Assembly: GCA_016703005.1 (NCBI GenBank)
Contig: JADJCX010000033.1
Span: 248,001-312,000 of the forward strand
Origin: Flavobacteriales bacterium
GTDB taxonomy: Bacteria > Bacteroidota > Bacteroidia > Flavobacteriales_F > PHOS-HE28
Direction of reading: 5' to 3'
Length of the DNA: 64,000 nt
The notes beneath the pieces are model-generated. The model searched no databases. It was not told the DNA's origin and saw nothing but the letters and a program-made list of their open reading frames with translations. Below are positions 43,322 through 51,538 of the stretch, piece after piece. Numbering within the stretch: position 1 is the stretch's first letter; each line of letters begins with the position of its first letter. The position numbers were made by a program, and so were the translations under genes.

Positions 43322-43642
43322 TCAGGCCAACTGCCCTTGCAGCTTACCGGCCAACGTGGCCTTGGGTACCGCACCTACGCTGCGGTCCACCACTTCCCCG
43401 TTCTTGAGGAACAGGATGGTGGGGATACTGCGGATGCCATACTTCATGGCAACCTGCGGGTTGGTATCAACGTTCAGTTTGCCGATCACGGCCTTGCCTT
43501 CGTATTCCGTTGCGAGCTCTTGCACCACCGGGCCTACCATGCGGCAAGGGCCGCACCATTCCGCCCAGAAGTCCACCATTACGGGTTTGTCGCTCTTGAG
43601 GGCGAGTTCTTCGAAGTTGCTGTCTGTGAATTCCAGTGCCAT
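43322..43642 (-). CDS. trxA: Thioredoxin
   Basis: A 106-residue cytoplasmic disulfide reductase of normal length. The active site WCGPC places Cys30 and Cys33 in FWAEWCGPCRM. The cis-Pro loop SIPT and the C-terminal GAVPKATL helix are in place. No signal peptide. The gene is set apart from dnaE by 173 bases and followed by a hairpin, so it is probably monocistronic. Confidence 0.96.
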   Translation of the reverse strand: MALEFTDSNFEELALKSDKPVMVDFWAEWCGPCRMVGPVVQELATEYEGKAVIGKLNVDTNPQVAMKYGIRSIPTILFLKNGEVVDRSVGAVPKATLAGKLQGQLA

Positions 43643-43815
43643 GTTCTAGGGTGCGCTTCAGCGCGTTGTGTTTGATGATGTGTATCGGGCTGCAAGATGC
43701 AAGGCGCAGCGTTCGGGTTTCAACCTCGCCTCCCAACTTTTCAACCGGCCCCAAAGGTCAGGGGTTGCTGCCCCTTGTCAATGTCCAAGCCGGGACCAAA
43801 TCGGCTGACAGTTGG

Positions 43816-46800
43816 TCAGCCAAGCCTTGCATCAACGTCGGCCATGGCCGACAAACGGTTCATCAATTCCTCGCTCACGCCGATCGTGGCGGCTTTGGCA
43901 GGCAGGTCCACGGTGAGGTTCTCGGCCGTGCTGTACAGGCTCAGGTTCACTTTGCATTTGCCGGGGTGCTCCTTCAGCAGGTCTGCCAGTTCGCGTGTCA
44001 GGTCGTCGCTTACGCGTTCGGCCTCAATGCGCAGGTTGAGCTTGGTGAAGTACTTTTCCCGCACATCGCTCAACAGGTCCATGCTGGTGATCTTGAACTC
44101 CATTTGGCCCTCATCGCGCCCCCACGTGCGTTCCGCGGCGCGGCCCTTCACCAACAAGGTGGTGCCTTGGCTGAGGTAGAGCTTGTGTTTCAGGTAGTCC
44201 TCACTGAAGAGCATGAAGTCGTGGGATCCTGCGTGGTCTTCCATGCTCAGCGTGCCGAACGGTTTGCCGCTCTTAGCAATACGGTGTTCGGCCTTGGTGA
44301 CGATACCCGCGAAGCAGATCTCACGACCGGCCAATGGCTTCAGGTCCTGTAGCTGTGGCAGGGTTGTATTGCAGAGATGGTTGATCTCCAAGCGATGATC
44401 GTCCAGCGGATGGCCACTGAGGTAAAAGCCGATCACTTCTTTCTCGTAGTGGAGCTTCTCCAGCGCGCTCCACGCATCGATGTTCGGTAGGGTTGGTTCC
44501 GGGATCCCAGCACCTTCCGCCCCTGTGTCGAACATGCTCACCTGACTGCTGTCCTCGCCGTCCTGGTGCTGTTGGCCGTAGCGCGTGAGCGTTTCAATGA
44601 AGGCGGGCTTGCCTTCGCCCGCGCTGTGGAAGAACTGTGCGCGGTGCGTTTTCGCGAAGCCATCGAATGCACCAGCGTAAGCCAAACTCTCCAAGGCCTT
44701 GCGGTTGGCCGAACGCAGGTTCACCCGGCGCATCAGGTCGTATACACTTACAAAAGGACCGCCTTCCGTGCGTGCATCCACTATGGCTTGCACGGCGGCT
44801 TCCCCAACACCCTTCACCGCGCCCAACCCGAAACGGATCTGGCCGGCCTTGTTCACGCCGAACTGCAACTGGCTCTCGTTCACATCAGGGCCCAGCACGG
44901 AGATGCCCATGCGCCGGCATTCCTCCATGAAGAAGGTGATCTTGTCGATGCTGCCCTGCGAGTGGGTGAGCACCGACGACATGTACTCGCCCGGATAGTT
45001 CGCTTTCAACCAAGCCGTCTGGTAGGCCACGAAAGCGTAGCAAGTGCTGTGGCTCTTGTTGAAGGCGTACTGCGCGAATGCCTCCCAATCCTTCCACACC
45101 TTCTCGCACACCTTGGTATCAAGTCCCTTGGCGCTGGTGCCTTCCAGGAACTTTCCCTTCATCTTGTCCAGCGTGGCGCGGTCCTTCTTGCCCATCGCCT
45201 TGCGCAGCACATCCGCATCGCCCTTGCTGAAGCCCGCGAGCTTCTGGCTGAGCAACATCACCTGCTCCTGGTATACGGTGATGCCGTACGTCTCTTTCAG
45301 CAGTTCCTCCATCTCCAGGAGGTCGTAGCTGATCTTCTCCTGCCCGTGCTTGCGCTTGATGAAGCTGGGGATGTATTCCAGCGGACCCGGACGGAACAAC
45401 GCGTTCATGGCGATGAGGTCACCGAATCTGTCCGCCTTCAACTCGCGCAGGTACTTCTGCATGCCCACGCTCTCGAACTGGAACGTGCCGTTCGTTTGCG
45501 CGCGCTGGTAGAGCTCGAAGGTCTTCGGATCATCGAGCGGGATACCGTCGATGTCGATCTGGATCCCGTGGTTCTGGTCGATGAGCCGCAGCGCATCGCG
45601 GATGATGGTGAGCGTCTTCAGCCCCAGGAAGTCCATCTTGATCACACCGGCATCCTCCACCACTTTGCCGTCGTACTGCGTGAGGAGCAACGTCGATTCC
45701 TTGCTGGTGCAAACAGGAAGGATCTCGGTAAGGTCCTTTGGTGCGATGATGATGCCTGCCGCGTGCACACCGGTTCCGCGCACGGATCCTTCCAGCTTCT
45801 CGGCTTCGCGCAACACATCGGCGTGCAGGTCTTCGCCCTCGGCGATCTTCCGCAGTTGCTTGATGAGTTCGATCTCGTCGCTGTTGAGGTTCTCTTTTTG
45901 CTTCAAACTGCCTTCGCCTTCGAAGGGCGCGTGCAACACGCGTTGCAATTCAATACCAGGACGCTCGGGGATGAGCTTTGCCAACCGATCGGCTTCGTTG
46001 AGCGGTAGGTCGAGCACACGCGACACGTCGCGGATACTGCTCTTCGCAGCCATGCCGCCGTACGTGACGATCTGCGCCACCTGGTTCCTGCCGTACTTCT
46101 CCACCACATAGTCGATCACCTTCTGGCGGCCTTCGTCATCGAAGTCGGTGTCGATATCGGGCATGCTCTTGCGGTCCGGGTTCAGGAAGCGCTCGAACAG
46201 CAGATCGTACTTGATCGGATCGATGTTGGTGATGCCGGTGCAATAGGCTACCGCGCTGCCCGCGGCGCTACCACGGCCCGGACCGATCAACACGCCGATG
46301 CTTCGTCCGTGGTTGATGAAGTCCTGCGTGATGAGGAAGTAGCCGCTGAAGCCCATCGTCTTGATGGTGAACAGTTCGAAGTCTATGCGCTCCTTGATCT
46401 TGGGGTCGAGGGAATCGATGCCCGACACGCCATCTGCGATGTAGCGTCTGATCGCGCCTTCGTACGTGAGGTGCCGCAGGTACTCGTCCTGGTCCGCGAA
46501 GCCCTCGGGGATCTGGTAGTTGGGGAGCAGGATGTCCTTCTTCAGCTTCAGCAGATCCACCTTTTCCACGATCCGGTTGGTGTTGTCCAAGGCCTCTGGT
46601 AGATCGTGGAAAGTCGCGGCCATCTGGGCCTGCGTCTTGAAGAAGAATTCGTCGTTGTAGAAGGCGAAGCGCTTGCCCTTCTGGCTCACCTCGTCATCGC
46701 TGTCGTCGGCTTTAGGCGTGCTCTGCTTCTCGCCGGTGTTTACGCAGAGCAGGATGTCGTGCGCGTTGCTGTCCGACTGGTCCACGTAGTGGCTGTCGTT

Positions 46801-47433
46801 GCTGGCGATGATCGGCACGTTGTACTTGGCTCCCCATTTCACGAGCAGCGCGTTCACCTGGTCCTGCTCGGGAATGCCGTGGCGTTGCAGTTCGATGTAG
46901 TAGTCATCGCCGAAGAGGTCAAGCCACCACTTGAACTCGGCTTCACCGGCAGCTTCGCCCTTCTTGAGGATGATGCGCGGCACGCTGGCACCGAGGCAAC
47001 AGGTAGTGGCGATCAAACCTTCGTGGTACTGCACGATCAAGCCTTTGTCGATGCGCGGATACTTGCTGTAGAAGCCCTCGATATAGCCTAGCGAGCAGAG
47101 CTTGCTGAGATTGGTGTAGCCGGTCGCGTTCTTCGCCAGCATCAATTGGTGGTAACGCTGGTCGCGGTCCTCGCGGGTGAAGGTCTTCTTGGTGCGATCT
47201 TCAACAACATAGAACTCGCAGCCCACGATCGGCTTCACCTTCAAGGTGCCGTCCTCGTTCTTGTGTTTGCCGGCCTCGGCCACGAATTTGAACGCACCGA
47301 ACATGTTGCCGTGATCGGTGATGGCAATAGCAGGCTGCCCATCAGCGACGGCCTTTTTGTAAAGTGCCGGAATGCTTGCGGCGCCGTCGAGCAAACTGAA
47401 CTGGGTGTGGACGTGGAGGTGTGAGAACTTCAT
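43816..47433 (-). CDS. dnaE: DNA polymerase III subunit alpha
   Basis: 1205 residues, the replicative polymerase. The N-terminal PHP domain begins FSHLHVHTQFSLLDGA and contains AITDHGNMFGAF. The palm region has GPGRGSAAGSAVAY near residue 390 and the metal-binding PDIDTDFDDEGR near 428. FRPGPLEYIPSF and the helix-hairpin-helix region (AVKGVGEAAVQAIVDAR) follow, then an OB-fold (FGTLSMEDHAGSHDFMLFSE). Intact throughout, in contrast to several frameshifted genes around it. A TAGTTTCG box lies 13 bases before the ATG, and a 23-bp palindrome about 100 bases upstream. Confidence 0.97.
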   Translation of the reverse strand: MKFSHLHVHTQFSLLDGAASIPALYKKAVADGQPAIAITDHGNMFGAFKFVAEAGKHKNEDGTLKVKPIVGCEFYVVEDRTKKTFTREDRDQRYHQLMLAKNATGYTNLSKLCSLGYIEGFYSKYPRIDKGLIVQYHEGLIATTCCLGASVPRIILKKGEAAGEAEFKWWLDLFGDDYYIELQRHGIPEQDQVNALLVKWGAKYNVPIIASNDSHYVDQSDSNAHDILLCVNTGEKQSTPKADDSDDEVSQKGKRFAFYNDEFFFKTQAQMAATFHDLPEALDNTNRIVEKVDLLKLKKDILLPNYQIPEGFADQDEYLRHLTYEGAIRRYIADGVSGIDSLDPKIKERIDFELFTIKTMGFSGYFLITQDFINHGRSIGVLIGPGRGSAAGSAVAYCTGITNIDPIKYDLLFERFLNPDRKSMPDIDTDFDDEGRQKVIDYVVEKYGRNQVAQIVTYGGMAAKSSIRDVSRVLDLPLNEADRLAKLIPERPGIELQRVLHAPFEGEGSLKQKENLNSDEIELIKQLRKIAEGEDLHADVLREAEKLEGSVRGTGVHAAGIIIAPKDLTEILPVCTSKESTLLLTQYDGKVVEDAGVIKMDFLGLKTLTIIRDALRLIDQNHGIQIDIDGIPLDDPKTFELYQRAQTNGTFQFESVGMQKYLRELKADRFGDLIAMNALFRPGPLEYIPSFIKRKHGQEKISYDLLEMEELLKETYGITVYQEQVMLLSQKLAGFSKGDADVLRKAMGKKDRATLDKMKGKFLEGTSAKGLDTKVCEKVWKDWEAFAQYAFNKSHSTCYAFVAYQTAWLKANYPGEYMSSVLTHSQGSIDKITFFMEECRRMGISVLGPDVNESQLQFGVNKAGQIRFGLGAVKGVGEAAVQAIVDARTEGGPFVSVYDLMRRVNLRSANRKALESLAYAGAFDGFAKTHRAQFFHSAGEGKPAFIETLTRYGQQHQDGEDSSQVSMFDTGAEGAGIPEPTLPNIDAWSALEKLHYEKEVIGFYLSGHPLDDHRLEINHLCNTTLPQLQDLKPLAGREICFAGIVTKAEHRIAKSGKPFGTLSMEDHAGSHDFMLFSEDYLKHKLYLSQGTTLLVKGRAAERTWGRDEGQMEFKITSMDLLSDVREKYFTKLNLRIEAERVSDDLTRELADLLKEHPGKCKVNLSLYSTAENLTVDLPAKAATIGVSEELMNRLSAMADVDARLG

Positions 47434-47446
47434 TGGAGCAGGGTCG

Positions 47447-47454
47447 CGAAACTA
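47447..47454 (-). promoter_or_regulatory. TAGTTTCG box before dnaE
   Basis: This -7-like box ends 13 bases before the dnaE ATG. It is a close variant of the TACTTTCG boxes at 4909, 15936 and 60913. Confidence 0.35.
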
Positions 47455-47533
47455 CCAGCGTGTGGGGTGAGGAGCGTGTGGCAGTTTTCCACATCCGCCT
47501 GGTTCCCATATCTGCAACCCCAGCATTGGCAGA

Positions 47534-47556
47534 TGGTATCACAATTTGTGATACCA
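47534..47556. promoter_or_regulatory. 23-bp perfect palindrome, possible operator
   Basis: Perfect 11-bp arms TGGTATCACAA and TTGTGATACCA surround a single T. It lies in the divergent region between dnaE (start 47433) and the membrane protein at 47600. There is no T-tract, so it is not a terminator. The size and symmetry fit a binding site for a dimeric repressor such as a GntR-type protein. No regulator gene is adjacent. Confidence 0.7.
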
Positions 47557-47599
47557 CCCATGCTTTCTGAAGTATGCGCTGGGCTGTTATCATTGGCGC

Positions 47600-47968
47600 A
47601 TGGACCCGGCACAAAAGGCGAAGCGCAAAGCGCGGTTTAAGCGTTTCGGCTACTTTTTCTCCGGACTCCTCATTGTTCTGCACGCCTATGAACGGTATGA
47701 GTACGGTCACGCGACGTGGTCACTGTTCGCTGCGGCGGGCATCCTGTTCCTGCTGGTGGCAGCGTTCCATACTCAGCTCGTGCGCAAGTGGCCGTGGTTC
47801 GACGGTACCTTCTTCGCGATCGAAGCCGCGCTGTCCTTGACTGTAATGGGTGAGTTCATCCTCGCTGGTAAGAAGGGGCTGCCCTTCATGTACCTGTTGG
47901 CCGCGTTGTTCCAGGTTTTCGCGGCCGTGATGGCGGTGCGCAAGGGCGGACGTGCAGCTGGTCATTGA
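47600..47968 (+). CDS. Small membrane protein of unknown function
   Basis: 122 residues. A strongly basic N-terminus (AQKAKRKARFKRFG) is followed by four likely helices (YFFSGLLIVLHAYERY, WSLFAAAGILFLLVAAF, FFAIEAALSLTVMGEFI, FMYLLAALFQVFAAVMAV). No family recognised. It starts 44 bases downstream of the palindrome and may be under its control. It is followed after 24 bases by two NTF2-like genes. Confidence 0.7.
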   Translation: MDPAQKAKRKARFKRFGYFFSGLLIVLHAYERYEYGHATWSLFAAAGILFLLVAAFHTQLVRKWPWFDGTFFAIEAALSLTVMGEFILAGKKGLPFMYLLAALFQVFAAVMAVRKGGRAAGH

Positions 47969-47992
47969 CAGACCTGTCTCCATCTTCACACC

Positions 47993-48403
47993 ATGGAACC
48001 CCGCCAACCTCTTCCCCCTTTCACCGAGGCCACCGCGCGTCAGAAGATCCAAATGGCCGAGGATGCGTGGAACAGCAAGGACCCGGAACGCGTTGCCAAA
48101 GCCTACACCGAGGACAGCGAGTGGCGCAACCGCTCAGAGTTCATCACCGGGCGGGCGGAGATCATCGCCTTCCTACAGCGCAAGTGGGCGAAGGAACTCG
48201 ACTACAAATTGAAGAAGGACTACTGGGCGCATGGCGATAACCGTATCGCCGTGCGTTTCGAATATGAGTGGCACGATGCGGACGGCAACTGGTTCCGCAG
48301 CTATGGCAACGAGAACTGGGAGTTCGATGAGCTCGGGTACATGCGCAAACGCTATGCGAGCATCAACGATGTGCCGATCGCGCAAAACGAAAGGCATCTT
48401 TGA
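47993..48403 (+). CDS. NTF2/SnoaL-like protein (DUF1348 type)
   Basis: 136 residues with no signal peptide. The pattern AEDAWNSKDPERVAKAYTEDSEWRNR, RAEIIAFLQRKW and GNENWEFDELGYMRKRYASIND is that of the DUF1348 branch of the SnoaL/NTF2-like fold. The fold forms a cone-shaped small-molecule pocket, but the ligand or reaction is unknown. Two bases separate its stop from the next NTF2-like gene. Confidence 0.85.
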   Translation: MEPRQPLPPFTEATARQKIQMAEDAWNSKDPERVAKAYTEDSEWRNRSEFITGRAEIIAFLQRKWAKELDYKLKKDYWAHGDNRIAVRFEYEWHDADGNWFRSYGNENWEFDELGYMRKRYASINDVPIAQNERHL

Positions 48404-48405
48404 GC

Positions 48406-48858
48406 ATGACCACCCTCGATCGCTTCTACACCGCCTTCGCTCAACGTGACTGGGCCGGTATGGGCGTTTGCTACGCTGATGATGCACGCTTCAGCGACCC
48501 GGTGTTCCCCGATCTTGAGGCGGCCAGTGTGCGTGCCATGTGGAAGATGCTGCTGACTTCGGGTACCGACCTGCGGGTGACTTTCCGCGTGGTGGAGGAA
48601 ACCGCCGAACGCGGTGTGTGCGAATGGGAAGCATTCTACACGTTCAGCACGACGGGTAGGAAGGTGCATAACAAGATCCGCAGCGAATTCAAGTTGCGCG
48701 ATGGGTTGATCGTGCGGCAGTGCGATCACTTCGACTTCTGGCGGTGGAGCAGGCAGGCGCTCGGTGCGAGCGGGTTGTTGCTCGGCTGGACACCCATTGT
48801 GAAGAACAAGGTGCGCGGCATTGCACGTACAGGTCTGGAACGCGCCATGAAGGCGTGA
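48406..48858 (+). CDS. NTF2-like family protein
   Basis: 150 residues. LDRFYTAFAQRDWAGMGVCYADDARFSDPVF is the classic first helix and strand of the SnoaL/NTF2-like fold, followed by GVCEWEAFYTFSTTGRKVHN and DHFDFWRWSRQALG. The ATG at 48406 is used; a TTG two codons earlier overlaps the previous stop. Related in fold, but not closely in sequence, to the preceding gene. Convergent with the OsmC gene, with a 4-base gap. Confidence 0.85.
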   Translation: MTTLDRFYTAFAQRDWAGMGVCYADDARFSDPVFPDLEAASVRAMWKMLLTSGTDLRVTFRVVEETAERGVCEWEAFYTFSTTGRKVHNKIRSEFKLRDGLIVRQCDHFDFWRWSRQALGASGLLLGWTPIVKNKVRGIARTGLERAMKA

Positions 48859-48862
48859 CAAG

Positions 48863-49330
48863 TCAGTCGTGGATTGAACGGCACGTCGGTTCGTGGCGCA
48901 CGGGAAAGTTCACCGAGCTGGCGATGAAACAGAGCTTGCTGGCCTCACCATGCAGGGACTGCGCTTTCTCGATCATGCTGGCATCGCTGACCGTCACCTG
49001 TGGGTACAACACCACTTCGGTCATATGGCCACCGTCGCCGATGGTCTCCATGCTGCCGGTGGCGTGGTCGGTGTAAGCGGTCACGACCACGCCGTTCTTC
49101 ACGCACACATGCAGGTAGCTGAGCATGTGGCAAGCACTGAGCGCAGCCACCAACAGTTCTTCAGGGTTGTGGCGTGATGGATCACCGCGGAACGTTGGGT
49201 CCGCAGAACCCAGCAGGTCGGGCTTGTCGGCGATGCGGATGATGTGATCGCGCTTGTAGTTGCGGTAGCCATCGGTGCCAGTGCCGCTGTTGCCGGTCCA
49301 TTCAACTGTGAGCGCGTAGCTGTGTTCCAT
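48863..49330 (-). CDS. OsmC family peroxiredoxin-like protein
   Basis: 155 residues, cytoplasmic. The two family cysteines are present in SACHMLSYLHVC and EASKLCFIASSVNFPV. The N-terminal GNSGTGTDGYRNYKRDH and PEELLVAALSACHM are typical of the OsmC branch that reduces organic hydroperoxides. The start MEHSYALTVEW fits homologues. It ends 4 bases from the convergent NTF2-like gene, and its start is only 3 bases after the frameshifted metalloprotease stop. Confidence 0.92.
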   Translation of the reverse strand: MEHSYALTVEWTGNSGTGTDGYRNYKRDHIIRIADKPDLLGSADPTFRGDPSRHNPEELLVAALSACHMLSYLHVCVKNGVVVTAYTDHATGSMETIGDGGHMTEVVLYPQVTVSDASMIEKAQSLHGEASKLCFIASSVNFPVRHEPTCRSIHD

Positions 49331-49333
49331 CGG

Positions 49334-50481
49334 TCATGCTTTAATGAACCGCACATGCTGCGATGAACCCACAACGCGCAACACGTATGCGCCCGGCGTG
49401 AGGTCGCTGACATCCATGGTTGGCGTTAACGGAACAACACGAACGATGCCTCCTTGTGCATCGATCAGCGCAAGTTGTTCGTTCTGCATTCGCGCTGTGG
49501 AAGTCAGTGTGATCACGTCAGCGCCAGGGTTGGGGTACACACTCAGCGATACCGCAGGCGGCACCTCATCCACACCGACACCGGGTGCCAAGTTCCATCC
49601 GATATCGCGCAGCATCCAGAGACAGATCAAGCCAGGGTCGTGGTTCACACTACCGGCGCTACTGAATGGTGTCATCAACTCGTTGGGGTTGCCGACAGGG
49701 TAGGTGCTCTCGTTCAAATGCACGCAACTGCTGCCGAGCGCGAAGGCGCCCGGTGCGTAGATGCGTGGAGCCTGTCCGCCGTTCATGGCCATCACGATCG
49801 GGCCGTTGAAGTAGAGCGTGTTGCCGGTCATGGCGCTGCCGATCAGGTTGCCGGGGTTCTGCATCATCGTGAGCGGGCCGTCCTGTTGATCGCTGAGGAA
49901 GCGATCGAAGATCCCCGGGAGCGTGTCGAGCTCGGGCCATGGGAAGCTGGTGGTGAGGGGAAAGAAATCCGCCATCTCCAATAGCCCGAACGAACCTTGG
50001 TTGCCGACCTTTTACTCAGGCCAACGAATCCGAGACCATGCCCCAGTTCATGCAGCGCAACGGAAACGAAATCGTGCTGGCCGGCACCGGGTGTGCCGCT
50101 GGTATCGGTGTACCAGTTGGCGCCGTTGCTGAAGAAGATATCGATGTCGTTCTCGCCGGGGTTCAGGTCCACCCCCGCGATGCTGTTAGCGAGTGATGAA
50201 GCGTACCAAGTATCAGCGTAGGGCGCACCCGGAAAGTCGCGACGACCGTTGGGGAATGTGATGCCGAGCGCGTTGGCGCCGAGCGGATAGAAACTCACGT
50301 TCACCTTGATCGGCACGGATGACATGAGCAGCTGCGACCAGATATCGGCCGCATGGTCGAAAGCGGTGACCAACGCAGGCGGCACACTGTTGTAGGTGAT
50401 GTTGAACTGAGCGGTCTGCGCGCCACCAGCAAGAAGCGAAAAGGAGAAAGCGAGAGTGATGAAGAAACGTTGGCTTCGCAT
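49334..50481 (-). pseudogene. Secreted HExxH metalloprotease-like T9SS protein with frameshift
   Basis: The 5' frame encodes a signal peptide (FFITLAFSFSLLAGGAQ) and a domain ending in ALHELGHGLGFVGLSK, a zinc-binding HExxH helix with Gly at the usual third-His position. The protein then continues in another frame as KVGNQGSFGLLEMADFFPL, followed by MMQNPGNLIGSAMTGNTLYF and a T9SS sorting domain (SVYPNPGADVITLTS ... RFIKA). The frames join if one A is added to a four-A run at 50010-50013. With that repair the product is about 380 residues. This may be an assembly error rather than decay. Confidence 0.8.
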
Positions 50482-50491
50482 GCCAGCGAAC

Positions 50492-51466
50492 TTACACCGC
50501 CAACATTTGCACCAACCGGAAGAGGTCGGGCTCGATGGACTTCTTCTGCGTTATCGCATCGGCATGCGGCGTGAACGTGATCTCGCCCTTGACGATGCCG
50601 ACCACGCAGTTGTGCTTGTTGTCCTTCAAGCCCTCAACGGCAGCGGAGCCGAGTCGCGCCGCTAGCAAACGATCGGCCATGGTGGGGTTACCACCGCGTT
50701 GCAAGTGACCGAGCACGCTGACGCGGATGTCGAATTGCGAGCAACGCTTTTTGACCTGCTCGGCGAGTTTGAATGCACCGCCCTCTTGATCGCCCTCAGC
50801 GACCACCACGATGCAACTGCCTTTCTCCTTCGAGCGGTTCTCCAGCACGCGCACCAGTTCCTCCACGTTCTCCTTGCGTTCGGGAACCATCACGTACTCC
50901 GCACCCGCTGCAATGCCCGTGTGCATGGCGATGAAGCCGGTATCGCGTCCCATGACTTCCACGAAGAAGATGCGACCATAGCTCGACGCCGTGTCGCGCA
51001 AGCGGTCCATGGCTTCCAGCGCCGTGTTGCACGCCGTGTCGAATCCGATGGTGCGATCACTACCGCCCAGATCGTTGTCGATGGTGCTCGCGATGCCGAT
51101 CACGCGCACGTCCTGTTCCTGTGCGAGTTGATGTGCACCGGTCTGTGTGCCGCCGCCGCCAATGCAGATCAGCGCATCAATGCCCGCATCACGCAGATTC
51201 GTTGCAGCCTGCGCACGGCCCTCCGGCTTCATGAACGCTTCGCTCCGCGCGCTGCGCAGGATGGTGCCGCCGCGCTGCACGATGTTCTTCACATCGCGCG
51301 GGCCGAGGTCGATGAAGTTCTTCTTCACCAGCCCATCATAGCCGTCCAGAATACCGGTGGTCTTGATACCGTGGAAGTGGGCGGTGCGGACCACTGCCCG
51401 GATGGCGGCATTCATGCCGGGAGCATCACCGCCGGAGGTGAGAAGGGCGATGTGTTCGATGGGCAT
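50492..51466 (-). CDS. pfkA: 6-phosphofructokinase with altered Mg-site motif
   Basis: 324 residues, cytoplasmic, PfkA family of glycolysis. TSGGDAPGMNAAIRAVVR, the catalytic TIDNDLGGSDRTIGFDTA (residues 128 onward), EVMGRDTGFIA and VLGHLQRGG are all present. The usual GGDG(S/T) motif, whose Asp helps bind magnesium-ATP, reads GGGGT here (residues 103-107), encoded by four GGC codons. Either the enzyme is altered or one base is wrong. The start MPIEHIALLTSGG is chosen; an ATG three codons earlier is possible. It lies downstream of the M1 peptidase, 45 bases from that gene's repaired stop. Confidence 0.93.
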   Translation of the reverse strand: MPIEHIALLTSGGDAPGMNAAIRAVVRTAHFHGIKTTGILDGYDGLVKKNFIDLGPRDVKNIVQRGGTILRSARSEAFMKPEGRAQAATNLRDAGIDALICIGGGGTQTGAHQLAQEQDVRVIGIASTIDNDLGGSDRTIGFDTACNTALEAMDRLRDTASSYGRIFFVEVMGRDTGFIAMHTGIAAGAEYVMVPERKENVEELVRVLENRSKEKGSCIVVVAEGDQEGGAFKLAEQVKKRCSQFDIRVSVLGHLQRGGNPTMADRLLAARLGSAAVEGLKDNKHNCVVGIVKGEITFTPHADAITQKKSIEPDLFRLVQMLAV

Positions 51467-51538
51467 GTTCAGCATTCGGGTGCCGGGCGGTTGTTCACTT
51501 TCACGACCTGCTACGGAACGGATCGTAGTGCAGCCTTG

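Noticed and set aside
43700..43815. Possible terminator after dnaE
   Set aside because: Only a 5-bp AGGGG/CCCCT stem with no T-tract; too weak to call.
44566..46008. 480-residue plus-strand open frame
   Set aside because: It lies wholly opposite dnaE, has a biased Leu/Val/Glu/Arg composition typical of an antisense shadow in GC-rich DNA, and shows no domain.
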